Shown here: one piece after another, positions 53,204 through 61,040 of the stretch
Layout of the letters: each line of letters begins with the position of its first letter
Numbering within the stretch: the stretch's first letter is position 1
Assembly: GCA_900549825.1 (NCBI GenBank)
Contig: URQB01000003.1
Span: 1 to 64,000, forward strand
DNA length: 64,000 bases
Direction: 5' to 3'
Origin: an uncultured Oscillospiraceae bacterium
GTDB taxonomy: Bacteria > Bacillota > Clostridia > Oscillospirales > Acutalibacteraceae
Made by a program: the position numbers and the translations under genes
Notes under the pieces: model-generated
Database searches by the model: none
Seen by the model: the letters and a program-made list of their open reading frames with translations, nothing else
Told to the model about the DNA's origin: nothing

Positions 53204-53421
53204 GCGTGGCTCGTGAGGGGATTTTTTCACCGCGTCTCGTGCGGTGCAAAACGGGCGCACAAATTGTCTGAGCGCCGTGAGGCGGCGAGTTTTTGTGTGT
53301 CCCGCCGAACGGGTTGGATCGTGACGATCAGCTTCCCGCTGCCGAAGTGCCGTGCGAAACGGCCCCTTTTGCTTCCTTTTCCGGCCGAACGGAAAAGGGA
53401 GGGCCCGCGCGGCCTGAGCGC
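53204..53421 (-). repeat. Intergenic repeat copy R4, inverted to R3
   Basis: On the minus strand it reads GCGCTCAGGCCGCGCG, hairpin CCTTTTCCG/CGGAAAAGG, ACGGCACTTCGGCAGC, ACCCGTTCGGCGG and CGCCGCCTCACGGCG. It ends with a 21-base segment (53204-53224) identical to the R3 end. R3 and R4 thus face each other across 156 bases (53048-53203) with no gene. Confidence 0.75.
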
Positions 53422-53519
53422 GCTCTTCCTGGTGAGCCACTTTCATTGTGTAAAATAATGTTAATTTTGATATGTTTATTTGAGTTGATATAATTTATTC
53501 CATAAAAATTTCAAATAGC

Positions 53520-53560
53520 TTGGCATTGGGCTGCCCTTAGTTGTATACTTAGGGCGGCCC
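53520..53560 (+). promoter_or_regulatory. Promoter and palindromic operator of the RHH gene
   Basis: TTGGCA (53520-53525), 18 bases, TATACT (53544-53549). An inverted repeat (GGGCTGCCCTTAG at 53528-53540 with CTTAGGGCGGCCC at 53548-53560, one mismatch class) spans the -10, as expected for autorepression by the ribbon-helix-helix protein that follows. Confidence 0.6.
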
Positions 53561-53578
53561 TTAATTGGAGGTGATCTT

Positions 53579-53755
53579 CTGGGCACAAAAAAGATGGGGC
53601 GGCCAACGGATAATCCCAAACCCTATAAAATTGCTGTTAAACTTGATCAAGAAGCGAAAGATGTCTTAGATGCTTATTGCAAGCAAGAATCCGTTTCGAT
53701 GATGGAAGCAGCACGGCGCGGGATCAAACGGTTGAAACCCGACCTCAAAAAATGA
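53579..53755 (+). CDS. Small ribbon-helix-helix DNA-binding protein
   Basis: The frame gives MGRPTDNPKPYKIAVKLDQE, then AKDVLDAYCKQ and ARRGIKRLKPD, typical of short clostridial CopG/Arc-type RHH repressors. A GGAGGTGA site at 53567-53574 is ideally placed for a CTG start at 53579 (58 codons), while the first ATG (53594) is 22 bases away. CTG initiation is rare, so the start is uncertain. The palindrome over its promoter supports an autoregulator. Confidence 0.7.
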   Translation: MGTKKMGRPTDNPKPYKIAVKLDQEAKDVLDAYCKQESVSMMEAARRGIKRLKPDLKK

Positions 53756-53838
53756 AAGGAAGCGGCTCCAACTCGCGAAAGTATCAGCCACTTCCAGTAC
53801 GGCAACCGCCTGAAAAGACAGTTACAGCGTAAATATTT

Positions 53839-53876
53839 TACCATAAAATCAGATGTTTGCAAATGATTTTATGGTA
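53839..53876. other. 13-base perfect inverted repeat before the DUF6809 gene
   Basis: TACCATAAAATCA (53839-53851) and its exact complement (53864-53876) flank a 12-base loop between the RHH and DUF6809 genes. It may terminate the RHH transcript weakly or act as an operator. Confidence 0.45.
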
Positions 53877-53930
53877 TGCGCATGCGATTTCTTTCAAGCG
53901 TTGTACGATCATTTGAAAGGAACATGCTTC

Positions 53931-54257
53931 ATGCTTTATAACGACAGCCTGAATCTGATCGAGGAATTGTACTTCGGCAACATCTGCCCCCATGAAGAGA
54001 GCTTTGACAAACGCTCCCGCTACGCCGCTTTCCTCAAAACCATCTCTGTCAATGAGGAAAAGCTCAACGCCTATTTCAAAGCACATACCGGGGCTGAAGA
54101 GGAGGAGCATCTTTTTTCACAGCTCATCAACGCGCAGGGCGAAATCCGGCGCTTCAGCGAGCTTGACCGCTTTGTTGAGGGCTTCCAGCTCGGCGCAAGG
54201 CTGATGCTCGATACCTTCCTGCTCCCGCAGCAGAGCGTCATCCGGGATATTTACTGA
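53931..54257 (+). CDS. DUF6809 family protein
   Basis: This 108-residue helical protein starts MLYNDSLNLIEELYFGNICP, matching the small clostridial family with LxxLYxGNIxPxE. It is of unknown function and is present in many gut Clostridia, sometimes in several copies. AAAGGA lies nine bases before the ATG at 53931; the longer upstream frame overlaps the inverted repeat. The helical pattern with HLFSQLINAQGEIR and LGARLMLDTF suggests a small bundle. Confidence 0.75.
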   Translation: MLYNDSLNLIEELYFGNICPHEESFDKRSRYAAFLKTISVNEEKLNAYFKAHTGAEEEEHLFSQLINAQGEIRRFSELDRFVEGFQLGARLMLDTFLLPQQSVIRDIY

Positions 54258-54301
54258 GAAAATCCCCCTCTGAAACACTGGGATTTGTGGAAAACGAACG
54301 C

Positions 54302-54330
54302 TTTTCAGGAGAAATGATCTGTGGTATACT
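54302..54330 (+). promoter_or_regulatory. Promoter of ddh
   Basis: TTTTCA (54302-54307), 17 bases, TATACT (54325-54330) with an extended TGG before it. It lies about 120 bases before the ddh start. Confidence 0.55.
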
Positions 54331-54447
54331 AAATAAGATTTTTAGTCGAAATCGATTGGACATGCCCGGACATGCGACCGATGATCCGGCGGCACCGGAA
54401 ATTGGCTTTTCCATCCGGGAGACTTTACAGCGAAAGGAACATCCCAT

Positions 54448-55431
54448 TTGAAAATCAGAATTGGTATTGCAGGATATGGTAATTTAGGCCGCGGCGTGGA
54501 GTGCGCCGTACAGAACGCGCCCGATCTGGAGCTGGTTGCCCTGCTCACCAGGCGCGACCCCGCTTCCATTCAGACGCATACGGGCGTGCCCGTCTACCGC
54601 ATGAGCGACGCTGCGAAGCTGCAGGATCAGATCGACGTGATGATCCTGTGCGGCGGCAGCGCGAACGATCTGCCGGAGCAGACGCCGGAGCTGGCGCGGT
54701 ATTTCAACGTGGTGGACAGCTTTGATACGCACGCAAAGATCCCGGAGCATTTCAGCCGGGTGGACGAGGCCAGCAAAAAGGCCAATAAAATCGGGGTCAT
54801 CTCCGTGGGCTGGGATCCGGGCATGTTCTCCCTTAACCGCGTGATCGCACAGGCGATCCTCCCCAACGGGCAGGATTACACCTTCTGGGGCAAGGGCGTC
54901 AGCCAGGGGCATTCCGACGCTGTACGCCGCATCGAAGGGGTCAAGGATGCCCGGCAGTACACCATCCCGGTGGAATCCGCGCTCGAGCGGGTGCGCGGCG
55001 GCGAAAACCCAGTGCTGACCACGCGTGAGAAGCATACGCGTGAGTGCTTTGTGGTCGCAGAGGAGGGCGCGGACTGCGCAAAGATCGAAACGGCTATCAA
55101 AACCATGCCGAACTACTTTGCGGATTACGATACCACTGTCCACTTCATCAGTGAGGAAGAGATGCGGAAAAACCACAGCGGCATCCCGCACGGCGGCAGG
55201 GTGTTCCGCTGCGGCGTGACCGGCTGGGAAAACGAGAATCGCCATATTATTGAATACAGCCTGAAGCTGGATTCCAACCCGGAGTTCACCTCCAGCATCC
55301 TCGCCGCTTATGCACGGGCTGCGTACCGTCTCTATCAGGAGGGCCAGACCGGCTGCAAGACGGTGCTGGATATCGCGCCCGCCTATCTGCATCCGGCGTC
55401 CCCGGACGAGCTGCGCGCGACGCTTCTATAA
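54448..55431 (+). CDS. ddh: Meso-diaminopimelate dehydrogenase
   Basis: Ddh makes meso-diaminopimelate from tetrahydrodipicolinate, ammonia and NADPH in one step. The 327-residue protein has an N-terminal Rossmann fold (IRIGIAGYGNLGRGVE), VVDSFDTHAKIP, and the substrate-site region SVGWDPGMFSLNR, all typical. The TTG at 54448 is eight bases after AAAGGA. The same window also encodes DapL and DapF, giving two ways to meso-DAP. The guaA paralogue follows 63 bases later. Confidence 0.95.
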   Translation: MKIRIGIAGYGNLGRGVECAVQNAPDLELVALLTRRDPASIQTHTGVPVYRMSDAAKLQDQIDVMILCGGSANDLPEQTPELARYFNVVDSFDTHAKIPEHFSRVDEASKKANKIGVISVGWDPGMFSLNRVIAQAILPNGQDYTFWGKGVSQGHSDAVRRIEGVKDARQYTIPVESALERVRGGENPVLTTREKHTRECFVVAEEGADCAKIETAIKTMPNYFADYDTTVHFISEEEMRKNHSGIPHGGRVFRCGVTGWENENRHIIEYSLKLDSNPEFTSSILAAYARAAYRLYQEGQTGCKTVLDIAPAYLHPASPDELRATLL

Positions 55432-55494
55432 GCGGACAAGCCCCCGTTTTTACGCTGTTATTGATTTCGTTTCAAAGAAAGGTTGGTTGCCCGC

Positions 55495-56823
55495 ATGAAG
55501 CAGGACATGATCGTCATTCTCGACCTCGGCTGTACAGAGAATACTGCCACCGCCCGCGCGATCCGCGCGCTGGGCGTATACAGTGAAATTTATCCCCACG
55601 ACATCACACCCGCAGAGCTTGCCGCCCTGCCGAACGTCAGGGGCGTGATCTTAAACGGTGGGCCGAACCGCATTGTGGACGGCGTTTCCATCGACGCTGC
55701 GCCGGAAATCTACGATTGCGGCCTGCCGGTACTGGCTGTCTGCCATCCCGCCGCTGCCGTACATACGGGCTGCGCCAAGGTTTCCATGCGCAATGAGCCC
55801 TGGCCGCAGGACGAGGATGCTGCGAAAAAGGATTTGGAAGCTTTCGTCTTCGGCGAGTGCCATACGCAGGCGAACTGGAATATGGAGAACTTCATCGCCG
55901 ACCAGATCGACCTTGTACGCCGGCAGGTAGGGGAGAAAAAGGTGCTGCTCGCGCTCTCCGGCGGCGTGGATTCCTCCGTGGTTGCTGCGCTGCTGTTAAA
56001 GGCGATTGGCAATCAGCTCACCTGCGTGCATGTCAATCACGGCCTGCTGCGCAAGGGCGAGCCGGAGCAGGTGGTCGAGGTGTTTCGCAACCAGATGAAC
56101 GCGAATCTCGTCTATGTGGATGCGAGCGAGCGTTTTCTCACCAAGCTTGCAGGCGTTGCCGATCCGGAGCAGAAGCGCAAGCTCATCGGCGCGGAATTCA
56201 TCCGCGTGTTCGAGGAGGAGGCCCGCAAGCTCGCGGGCATCGACTTCCTTGCGCAGGGCACGATCTACCCCGATATCGTTGAGAGCGGCACGAAGACCGC
56301 CAAGATGGTCAAATCCCATCACAATGTGGGCGGGTTGCCGGAGGATCTCGCCTTCGAGCTCGTCGAGCCGCTTCGTCAGCTCTTCAAGGATGAGGTGCGC
56401 GCCTGCGGCGTAGCGCTGGGCCTGCCGGACAGTATGGTCTACCGCCAGCCCTTCCCGGGCCCCGGCCTCGGCGTGCGCTGCCTCGGCGCGATCACACGCG
56501 ACCGGCTGGAGGCCGTGCGGGAATCGGACGCGATTTTGCGCGAGGAGTTCCACAACGCAGGCCTCGACAAAAAGGTCTGGCAGTATTTCACGGTCGTCCC
56601 CGATTTCAAATCCGTCGGTGTGCGCGACAATGCGCGCAGCTTTGAATACCCGGTCATCCTGCGCGCCATTAACACGGTGGACGCGATGACGGCGGGGATC
56701 GAGCGCATCGACTGGGAAGTGCTCGAGGCCATCACCTGGCGCATTTTGAGCGAGGTAAAGGGCGTCAACCGCGTCCTCTATGATATCTCACCCAAACCGC
56801 CGGCGACGATCGAGTGGGAATAA
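55495..56823 (+). CDS. GuaA paralogue with degenerate amidotransferase domain
   Basis: The C-terminal ~320 residues are a full GMP-synthase ATP-pyrophosphatase and dimerisation region (LSGGVDSSVVAALLLKA, QGTIYPDIVESG, ending KPPATIEWE). The N-terminal domain is only ~125 residues instead of ~190. It keeps LNGGPN and a Cys in AVCHPAAAVH, but the GICYGAQ pattern is lost and the His-x-Glu segment is deleted. It therefore should not hydrolyse glutamine. It could use free ammonia, receive ammonia from another protein, or act on a different substrate. ATG 55495 follows GAAAGG. Canonical guaA lies at 51111. Confidence 0.85.
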   Translation: MKQDMIVILDLGCTENTATARAIRALGVYSEIYPHDITPAELAALPNVRGVILNGGPNRIVDGVSIDAAPEIYDCGLPVLAVCHPAAAVHTGCAKVSMRNEPWPQDEDAAKKDLEAFVFGECHTQANWNMENFIADQIDLVRRQVGEKKVLLALSGGVDSSVVAALLLKAIGNQLTCVHVNHGLLRKGEPEQVVEVFRNQMNANLVYVDASERFLTKLAGVADPEQKRKLIGAEFIRVFEEEARKLAGIDFLAQGTIYPDIVESGTKTAKMVKSHHNVGGLPEDLAFELVEPLRQLFKDEVRACGVALGLPDSMVYRQPFPGPGLGVRCLGAITRDRLEAVRESDAILREEFHNAGLDKKVWQYFTVVPDFKSVGVRDNARSFEYPVILRAINTVDAMTAGIERIDWEVLEAITWRILSEVKGVNRVLYDISPKPPATIEWE

Positions 56824-56834
56824 AGCATTACTTA

Positions 56835-56876
56835 CCCCGGAGAACTGCAAAGGTGCGGTCCCCCGGGGCCTTTTCC
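56835..56876 (+). terminator. Terminator after the guaA paralogue
   Basis: CCCCGG pairs with CCGGGG, with an inner CTGCA/TGCGG stem, followed by CCTTTTCC. Confidence 0.65.
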
Positions 56877-56918
56877 GTGATTTTTTGAGATTTGGATGGT
56901 AAGGGGAAATGGAGAAAC

Positions 56919-58403
56919 ATGCAGCGGATCGGTTTTGACAATGAGAAATATCTGAAAATGCAGTCGGCGCATATTCAGGAGCGGATCGCGCAGTTTGACA
57001 ATAAGCTCTATCTCGAGCTGGGCGGGAAGCTGTTCGATGATTATCACGCCTCGCGCGTTTTGCCGGGCTTTAAGCCGGACAGCAAGATCAACATGCTTCT
57101 GAACTTGAAGGAGCAGGCGGAGATCGTAATCGTCATCAACGCCACCGATATCGAAAAGAGCAAGGTGCGCGGCGACCTCGGCATCACGTATGACGCAGAC
57201 GTATTGCGCCTGATCGACGCCTTCCGCGGCGTGGGGCTCTATGTTGGCAGCGTTGTCATCGCCCAGTATGCGGCGCAGCCGATGGCGGATAAATTCCGCA
57301 ACCTGCTAGCAAAGCTCGGCGTGCCGGTCTATCTGCACTATCCAATCGAGGGCTATCCCAATAATATCCCCCTGATCGTCAGCGAAGAGGGCTTTGGGAA
57401 GAATGAGTATGTGGAGACCAGCCGCCCGCTGGTCATCGTCACGGCACCCGGCCCCGGCAGCGGCAAGATGGCGACCTGTCTGTCGCAGCTCTATCACGAG
57501 CATCAGCGGGGCGTAAACGCCGGATATGCCAAGTTTGAAACCTTCCCGGTCTGGAATCTTCCGCTGCGCCATCCCGTCAATCTAGCATATGAAGCCGCCA
57601 CTGCGGATTTGAACGACGTCAACATGATCGACCCCTACCACCTGGAGGCCTACGGCGAGACGACCGTCAATTATAACCGGGATATCGAGGTCTTCCCTGT
57701 GCTCAATGCGATTTTTGAGCGCATTGCCGGGGAGAGCCCCTATAAATCGCCCACGGATATGGGCGTCAATATGGCGGGCAACTGCATCATAGACGACGAT
57801 GTTTGCCGCCATGCCTCCGAGCAGGAAATCATCCGCCGCTACTATCACGCCCGATGCGACCAAAAGCAGGGCCGTCTTGACGAAGCGGCCGTCTATAAGG
57901 TGGAGCTGCTGATGAACCAGGCAGGCGTGTCTACCAAAGACCGCGCGGTCGCCGCGGCCGCTCTGGAGCGCGCGGAGGAGACGGGGCTTCCCGCCTCGGC
58001 GATCGAGCTGCCAGATGGGCGTGTCATTACGGGAAAAACCTCTCCGCTGCTCGGCGCTTCCGCTGCTGTGCTGCTCAACGCATTGAAGGCGCTCGGCGGC
58101 ATCCAGCACGATATCCTGCTGATTTCCCCGATCATTATTGAGCCGATTCAGAATTTAAAAACCAAGCATCTGGGAAATCATAACCCCAGGCTGCATTCCG
58201 ATGAGGTACTCATCGCCCTGTGCATCAGCGCGGCGACGAACCCCACTGCCGAGCTCGCATTGAAACAGCTTGCAAAGCTCAAGGGCTGCGAAGCACACTC
58301 CTCCGTGATCCTCTCCCAGGTGGACGATTCCGTCTTCCGCAAGCTGGGGATGAACCTGACATGCGAAGCGCGGTACCAAAGCCAGAAGCTCTATCACAAA
58401 TGA
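56919..58403 (+). CDS. DUF1846 family protein
   Basis: The 494-residue protein matches the UPF0371/DUF1846 family throughout: IGFDNEKYLKMQSAHIQERI, HYPIEGYPNNIPLIVSEEGF, TAPGPGSGKMATCLSQLY and NLKTKHLGNHNPRLHSDEVL. A nucleotide-binding-like loop (GPGSGK) is present. The biochemical role is not established. I chose the ATG at 56919 after TGGAGA; an upstream TTG at 56892 is in frame. Confidence 0.9.
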   Translation: MQRIGFDNEKYLKMQSAHIQERIAQFDNKLYLELGGKLFDDYHASRVLPGFKPDSKINMLLNLKEQAEIVIVINATDIEKSKVRGDLGITYDADVLRLIDAFRGVGLYVGSVVIAQYAAQPMADKFRNLLAKLGVPVYLHYPIEGYPNNIPLIVSEEGFGKNEYVETSRPLVIVTAPGPGSGKMATCLSQLYHEHQRGVNAGYAKFETFPVWNLPLRHPVNLAYEAATADLNDVNMIDPYHLEAYGETTVNYNRDIEVFPVLNAIFERIAGESPYKSPTDMGVNMAGNCIIDDDVCRHASEQEIIRRYYHARCDQKQGRLDEAAVYKVELLMNQAGVSTKDRAVAAAALERAEETGLPASAIELPDGRVITGKTSPLLGASAAVLLNALKALGGIQHDILLISPIIIEPIQNLKTKHLGNHNPRLHSDEVLIALCISAATNPTAELALKQLAKLKGCEAHSSVILSQVDDSVFRKLGMNLTCEARYQSQKLYHK

Positions 58404-58499
58404 CCCCAATGAACGGGCCCATCCTTTTCCGCAAGGGCGCGGGAAGGCGGCCTGAGAGGCGGCTTGTCTGGCTGCTCTTCATTGCCATATTGTCAGTCA

Positions 58500-58532
58500 G
58501 ACGGCCGGAAAGCGCGAAGCTTTGCGGCCGTC
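58500..58532 (+). other. Hairpin before pyrG
   Basis: A 14-base stem with one mismatch (GACGGCCG..AAAGC with GCTTT..CGGCCGTC) lies 48 bases before pyrG and is followed by TCTCTATAAA. It may be a weak terminator for DUF1846 or part of the pyrG leader. Confidence 0.5.
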
Positions 58533-58580
58533 TCTCTATAAACAGATCACCCCAAAATACAGGAATAGGAGGAAACAGAT

Positions 58581-60182
58581 ATGGATACGAAATTTATTTT
58601 CGTCACAGGAGGCGTCGTCTCCGGCCTGGGCAAAGGGATCACGGCCGCTTCCCTTGGCCGGCTTTTAAAGGCGCGGGGCCTGAAGGTCACCGTGATGAAG
58701 CTCGACCCTTACCTCAATGTCGACCCCGGCACGATGAATCCGATCCAGCACGGCGAGGTTTTCGTCACGGATGACGGCGCGGAGACCGATCTCGATCTGG
58801 GCCATTACGAGCGCTTTATCGATGAGAGCCTGTCGCAAAACAGCAATCTGACCTCCGGGCGTGTCTATTTCCAAGTCATCACAGATGAGCGCAAGGGCGT
58901 CTACGGCGGGCAGACCATCCAGGTGATCCCGCATATCACCAATGAGATCAAACGGCGCATCGCGCTGAATACGGAGGCGGATGTCGTATTTGTGGAGATT
59001 GGCGGCACGGTGGGTGATATCGAGGGCCAGCCCTTTCTGGAGGCGATCCGCCAGTTTGCGCAGGAGCACGGGCGGGAAAACTGCATGTTTATCCATGTGA
59101 CGCTCATTCCCTACCTGAATGCGTCGATGGAGCTCAAAACGAAGCCGACACAGCACAGCGTCAAGGAGCTTCTGGGGCTCGGCATCCGGCCGGACGTGAT
59201 CGTCTGCCGCTGCGAGCATTCGATCGACGACCATATCCGCGAGAAGATCGCCCTGTTCTGCAATGTGCCGAAGGAGAACGTCATCGAAAACCGCGATATG
59301 CCCACGCTGTATGAGATCCCGCTTGCGCTGGAAAAAGAGGGCCTGGCGGAGATCGCCATCAAACAACTGCATTTGGAATGCGGTAAGCCGGATCTTATGG
59401 ACTGGACGGCGATGGTGGAGCGTAACCGCCATCTGGAAAAGGAGGTAGACATCGCACTGGTCGGCAAGTATGTGGAGTTGCACGATTCCTATCTCTCCGT
59501 TGCTGAGGCGCTCAAGCACGGCGGCATTCAGAACAATGCACACATCCACATCCGTTGGACCGACAGCGAGCAGATCACGCCAGAGAATGTGGAGACGTTT
59601 GCTGGGATCGATGGTATCTTAGTGCCCGGTGGTTTCGGCACGCGCGGCATCGATGGGAAGATCCTCGCGGTAAAATTCGCGCGGGAGCATAAAATTCCTT
59701 ACCTCGGTATCTGCCTCGGCCTGCAGATTGCCATCATTGAATTTGCGCGCAACGTCCTGCACATGGCGGGCGCGAGCAGCACGGAATTCGACCCCGACAC
59801 GCCCTACCCTGTGATCGATCTAATGCTCGATCAGAAGGATGTTTCCGATCTGGGCGGCACGATGCGCCTGGGCCAGTATCCATGTATCCTGCAGGAGGAT
59901 AGCAAGGCCTACGCGGCCTATGGGCAGCAGCTGATTTATGAGCGCCACCGCCACCGCTATGAGGTCAACAACGACTATCGGGACCGCTTGGAAAAGGGCG
60001 GCATGCGCCTGTGCGGCGTTTCGCCGGATAAGCACATCGTCGAGATGGTTGAGCTGAAATCGCACCCCTGGTTTGTTGCGTCGCAGGCGCATCCGGAATT
60101 CAAATCCCGGCCGAATAAGCCACATCCATTGTTCGCTAATTTCGTGGGCGCGGCGCTGATGCACCGGGAGGTGGAAAAATAA
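58581..60182 (+). CDS. pyrG: CTP synthase
   Basis: PyrG aminates UTP to CTP with glutamine and ATP. The 533-residue protein has the N-terminal synthetase domain starting KFIFVTGGVVSGLGKGITAA and YLNVDPGTMNP. The C-terminal glutaminase domain has VPGGFGTRGIDGK, the nucleophile motif YLGICLGLQIA, and HPEFKSRPNKPHPLF. A strong AGGAGGAAAC site precedes the ATG. All catalytic motifs are present. Confidence 0.97.
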   Translation: MDTKFIFVTGGVVSGLGKGITAASLGRLLKARGLKVTVMKLDPYLNVDPGTMNPIQHGEVFVTDDGAETDLDLGHYERFIDESLSQNSNLTSGRVYFQVITDERKGVYGGQTIQVIPHITNEIKRRIALNTEADVVFVEIGGTVGDIEGQPFLEAIRQFAQEHGRENCMFIHVTLIPYLNASMELKTKPTQHSVKELLGLGIRPDVIVCRCEHSIDDHIREKIALFCNVPKENVIENRDMPTLYEIPLALEKEGLAEIAIKQLHLECGKPDLMDWTAMVERNRHLEKEVDIALVGKYVELHDSYLSVAEALKHGGIQNNAHIHIRWTDSEQITPENVETFAGIDGILVPGGFGTRGIDGKILAVKFAREHKIPYLGICLGLQIAIIEFARNVLHMAGASSTEFDPDTPYPVIDLMLDQKDVSDLGGTMRLGQYPCILQEDSKAYAAYGQQLIYERHRHRYEVNNDYRDRLEKGGMRLCGVSPDKHIVEMVELKSHPWFVASQAHPEFKSRPNKPHPLFANFVGAALMHREVEK

Positions 60183-60229
60183 GCAATCCAGTCAATTTTA
60201 CTTTATTACAATATGATGTCATGGGGGAA

Positions 60230-60238
60230 TGCTATAAT
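60230..60238 (+). promoter_or_regulatory. Extended -10 promoter
   Basis: TGCTATAAT is an extended -10 element with no clear -35. It lies about 48 bases before the small membrane gene at 60286. Confidence 0.5.
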
Positions 60239-60285
60239 AGAACAGCCAAGAAGGGTCAGCCGGCCTGCAAAAGGGGGTGGCTTCT

Positions 60286-60510
60286 ATGAAAGCTACGCGA
60301 AAACTCATTGCCCCGATCATCATTACGATCGTGTGCATTTTAGCCCTGATCGCATATATGGGCGTTGTATTTGCGGCCTCGATCCCCATCTGGCTGAAAA
60401 TAGCGGGTGCGGTTGCGCTTCTGGTGCTGATCGGCGTGGCCATTTATGTTTTGTTCGAACGAATTCAGGAAGTTAGGAGCGGTGAAGAGGATGATCTTGG
60501 TAAATACTGA
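60286..60510 (+). CDS. Small two-helix membrane protein
   Basis: The 74-residue protein has two hydrophobic segments (about residues 8-30 and 35-56) and an acidic cytoplasmic tail (QEVRSGEEDDLGKY). AAAGGGGGTGG lies five bases before the ATG. Its end overlaps the UPF0145 gene by 20 bases, so the two are translationally linked. The function is unknown; a membrane partner for the UPF0145 protein is an inference. Confidence 0.65.
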   Translation: MKATRKLIAPIIITIVCILALIAYMGVVFAASIPIWLKIAGAVALLVLIGVAIYVLFERIQEVRSGEEDDLGKY

Positions 60511-60802
60511 TTATATCAGCGGCAGGGAGCTGGAAATGCTCGGGCTGGTCAAGGGCAGTACGATCCAGACGAGAAATATCGGCCGCGATATCACACAGAG
60601 CTTTAAAACCATCGTGGGCGGAGAGCTGAAGGCTTATAACGAGATGATGAGCGAAGCGCGCGCGTTGGCGACCAAGCGCATGGTCGAGGAAGCCGAGGAG
60701 TTGAGCGCCGATGCCATTGTCAATATCCGTTATGCGTCTTCTACGATCATGCAGGGCGCGGCGGAAGTGATTGCTTACGGCACGGCGGTACGGTTTCGAT
60801 AA
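60491..60802 (+). CDS. UPF0145/YbjQ family protein
   Basis: The 103-residue protein has the YbjQ pattern: MILVNTDYISGRELEMLGLV, TRNIGRDITQSFKTIVGGEL, AYNEMMSEARALATKRM and ADAIVNIRYASSTI. Family members form ring-like assemblies of unknown role, sometimes called heavy-metal-binding. The ATG at 60491 lies inside the end of the membrane gene; AGGAG is 11 bases upstream. A terminator follows. Confidence 0.88.
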   Translation: MILVNTDYISGRELEMLGLVKGSTIQTRNIGRDITQSFKTIVGGELKAYNEMMSEARALATKRMVEEAEELSADAIVNIRYASSTIMQGAAEVIAYGTAVRFR

Positions 60803-60828
60803 AAATTGATAATTTGCATTTCATAAAG

Positions 60829-60868
60829 GCAGGACGGTCGATCCCGGAGGGAGGCCGTCCTGCTTTTT
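60829..60868 (+). terminator. Terminator after the UPF0145 gene
   Basis: GCAGGACGG (60829-60837) pairs with CCGTCCTGC (60855-60863) and is followed by TTTTT. Confidence 0.85.
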
Positions 60869-61040
60869 GTATTGTCCCCATCCGAAAAGTGTGATATATT
60901 ATGGATATTTCTTGTATTAATGGATTTAGATGATCTGTGTGGTTGAGGATTTTACACAATATAAGCGGAAATGAAAAACAGATGGATTATGATGCGGTTT
61001 TGCCGATCGCATGGATGAAACAATCAAAGGGAGAGATTTT

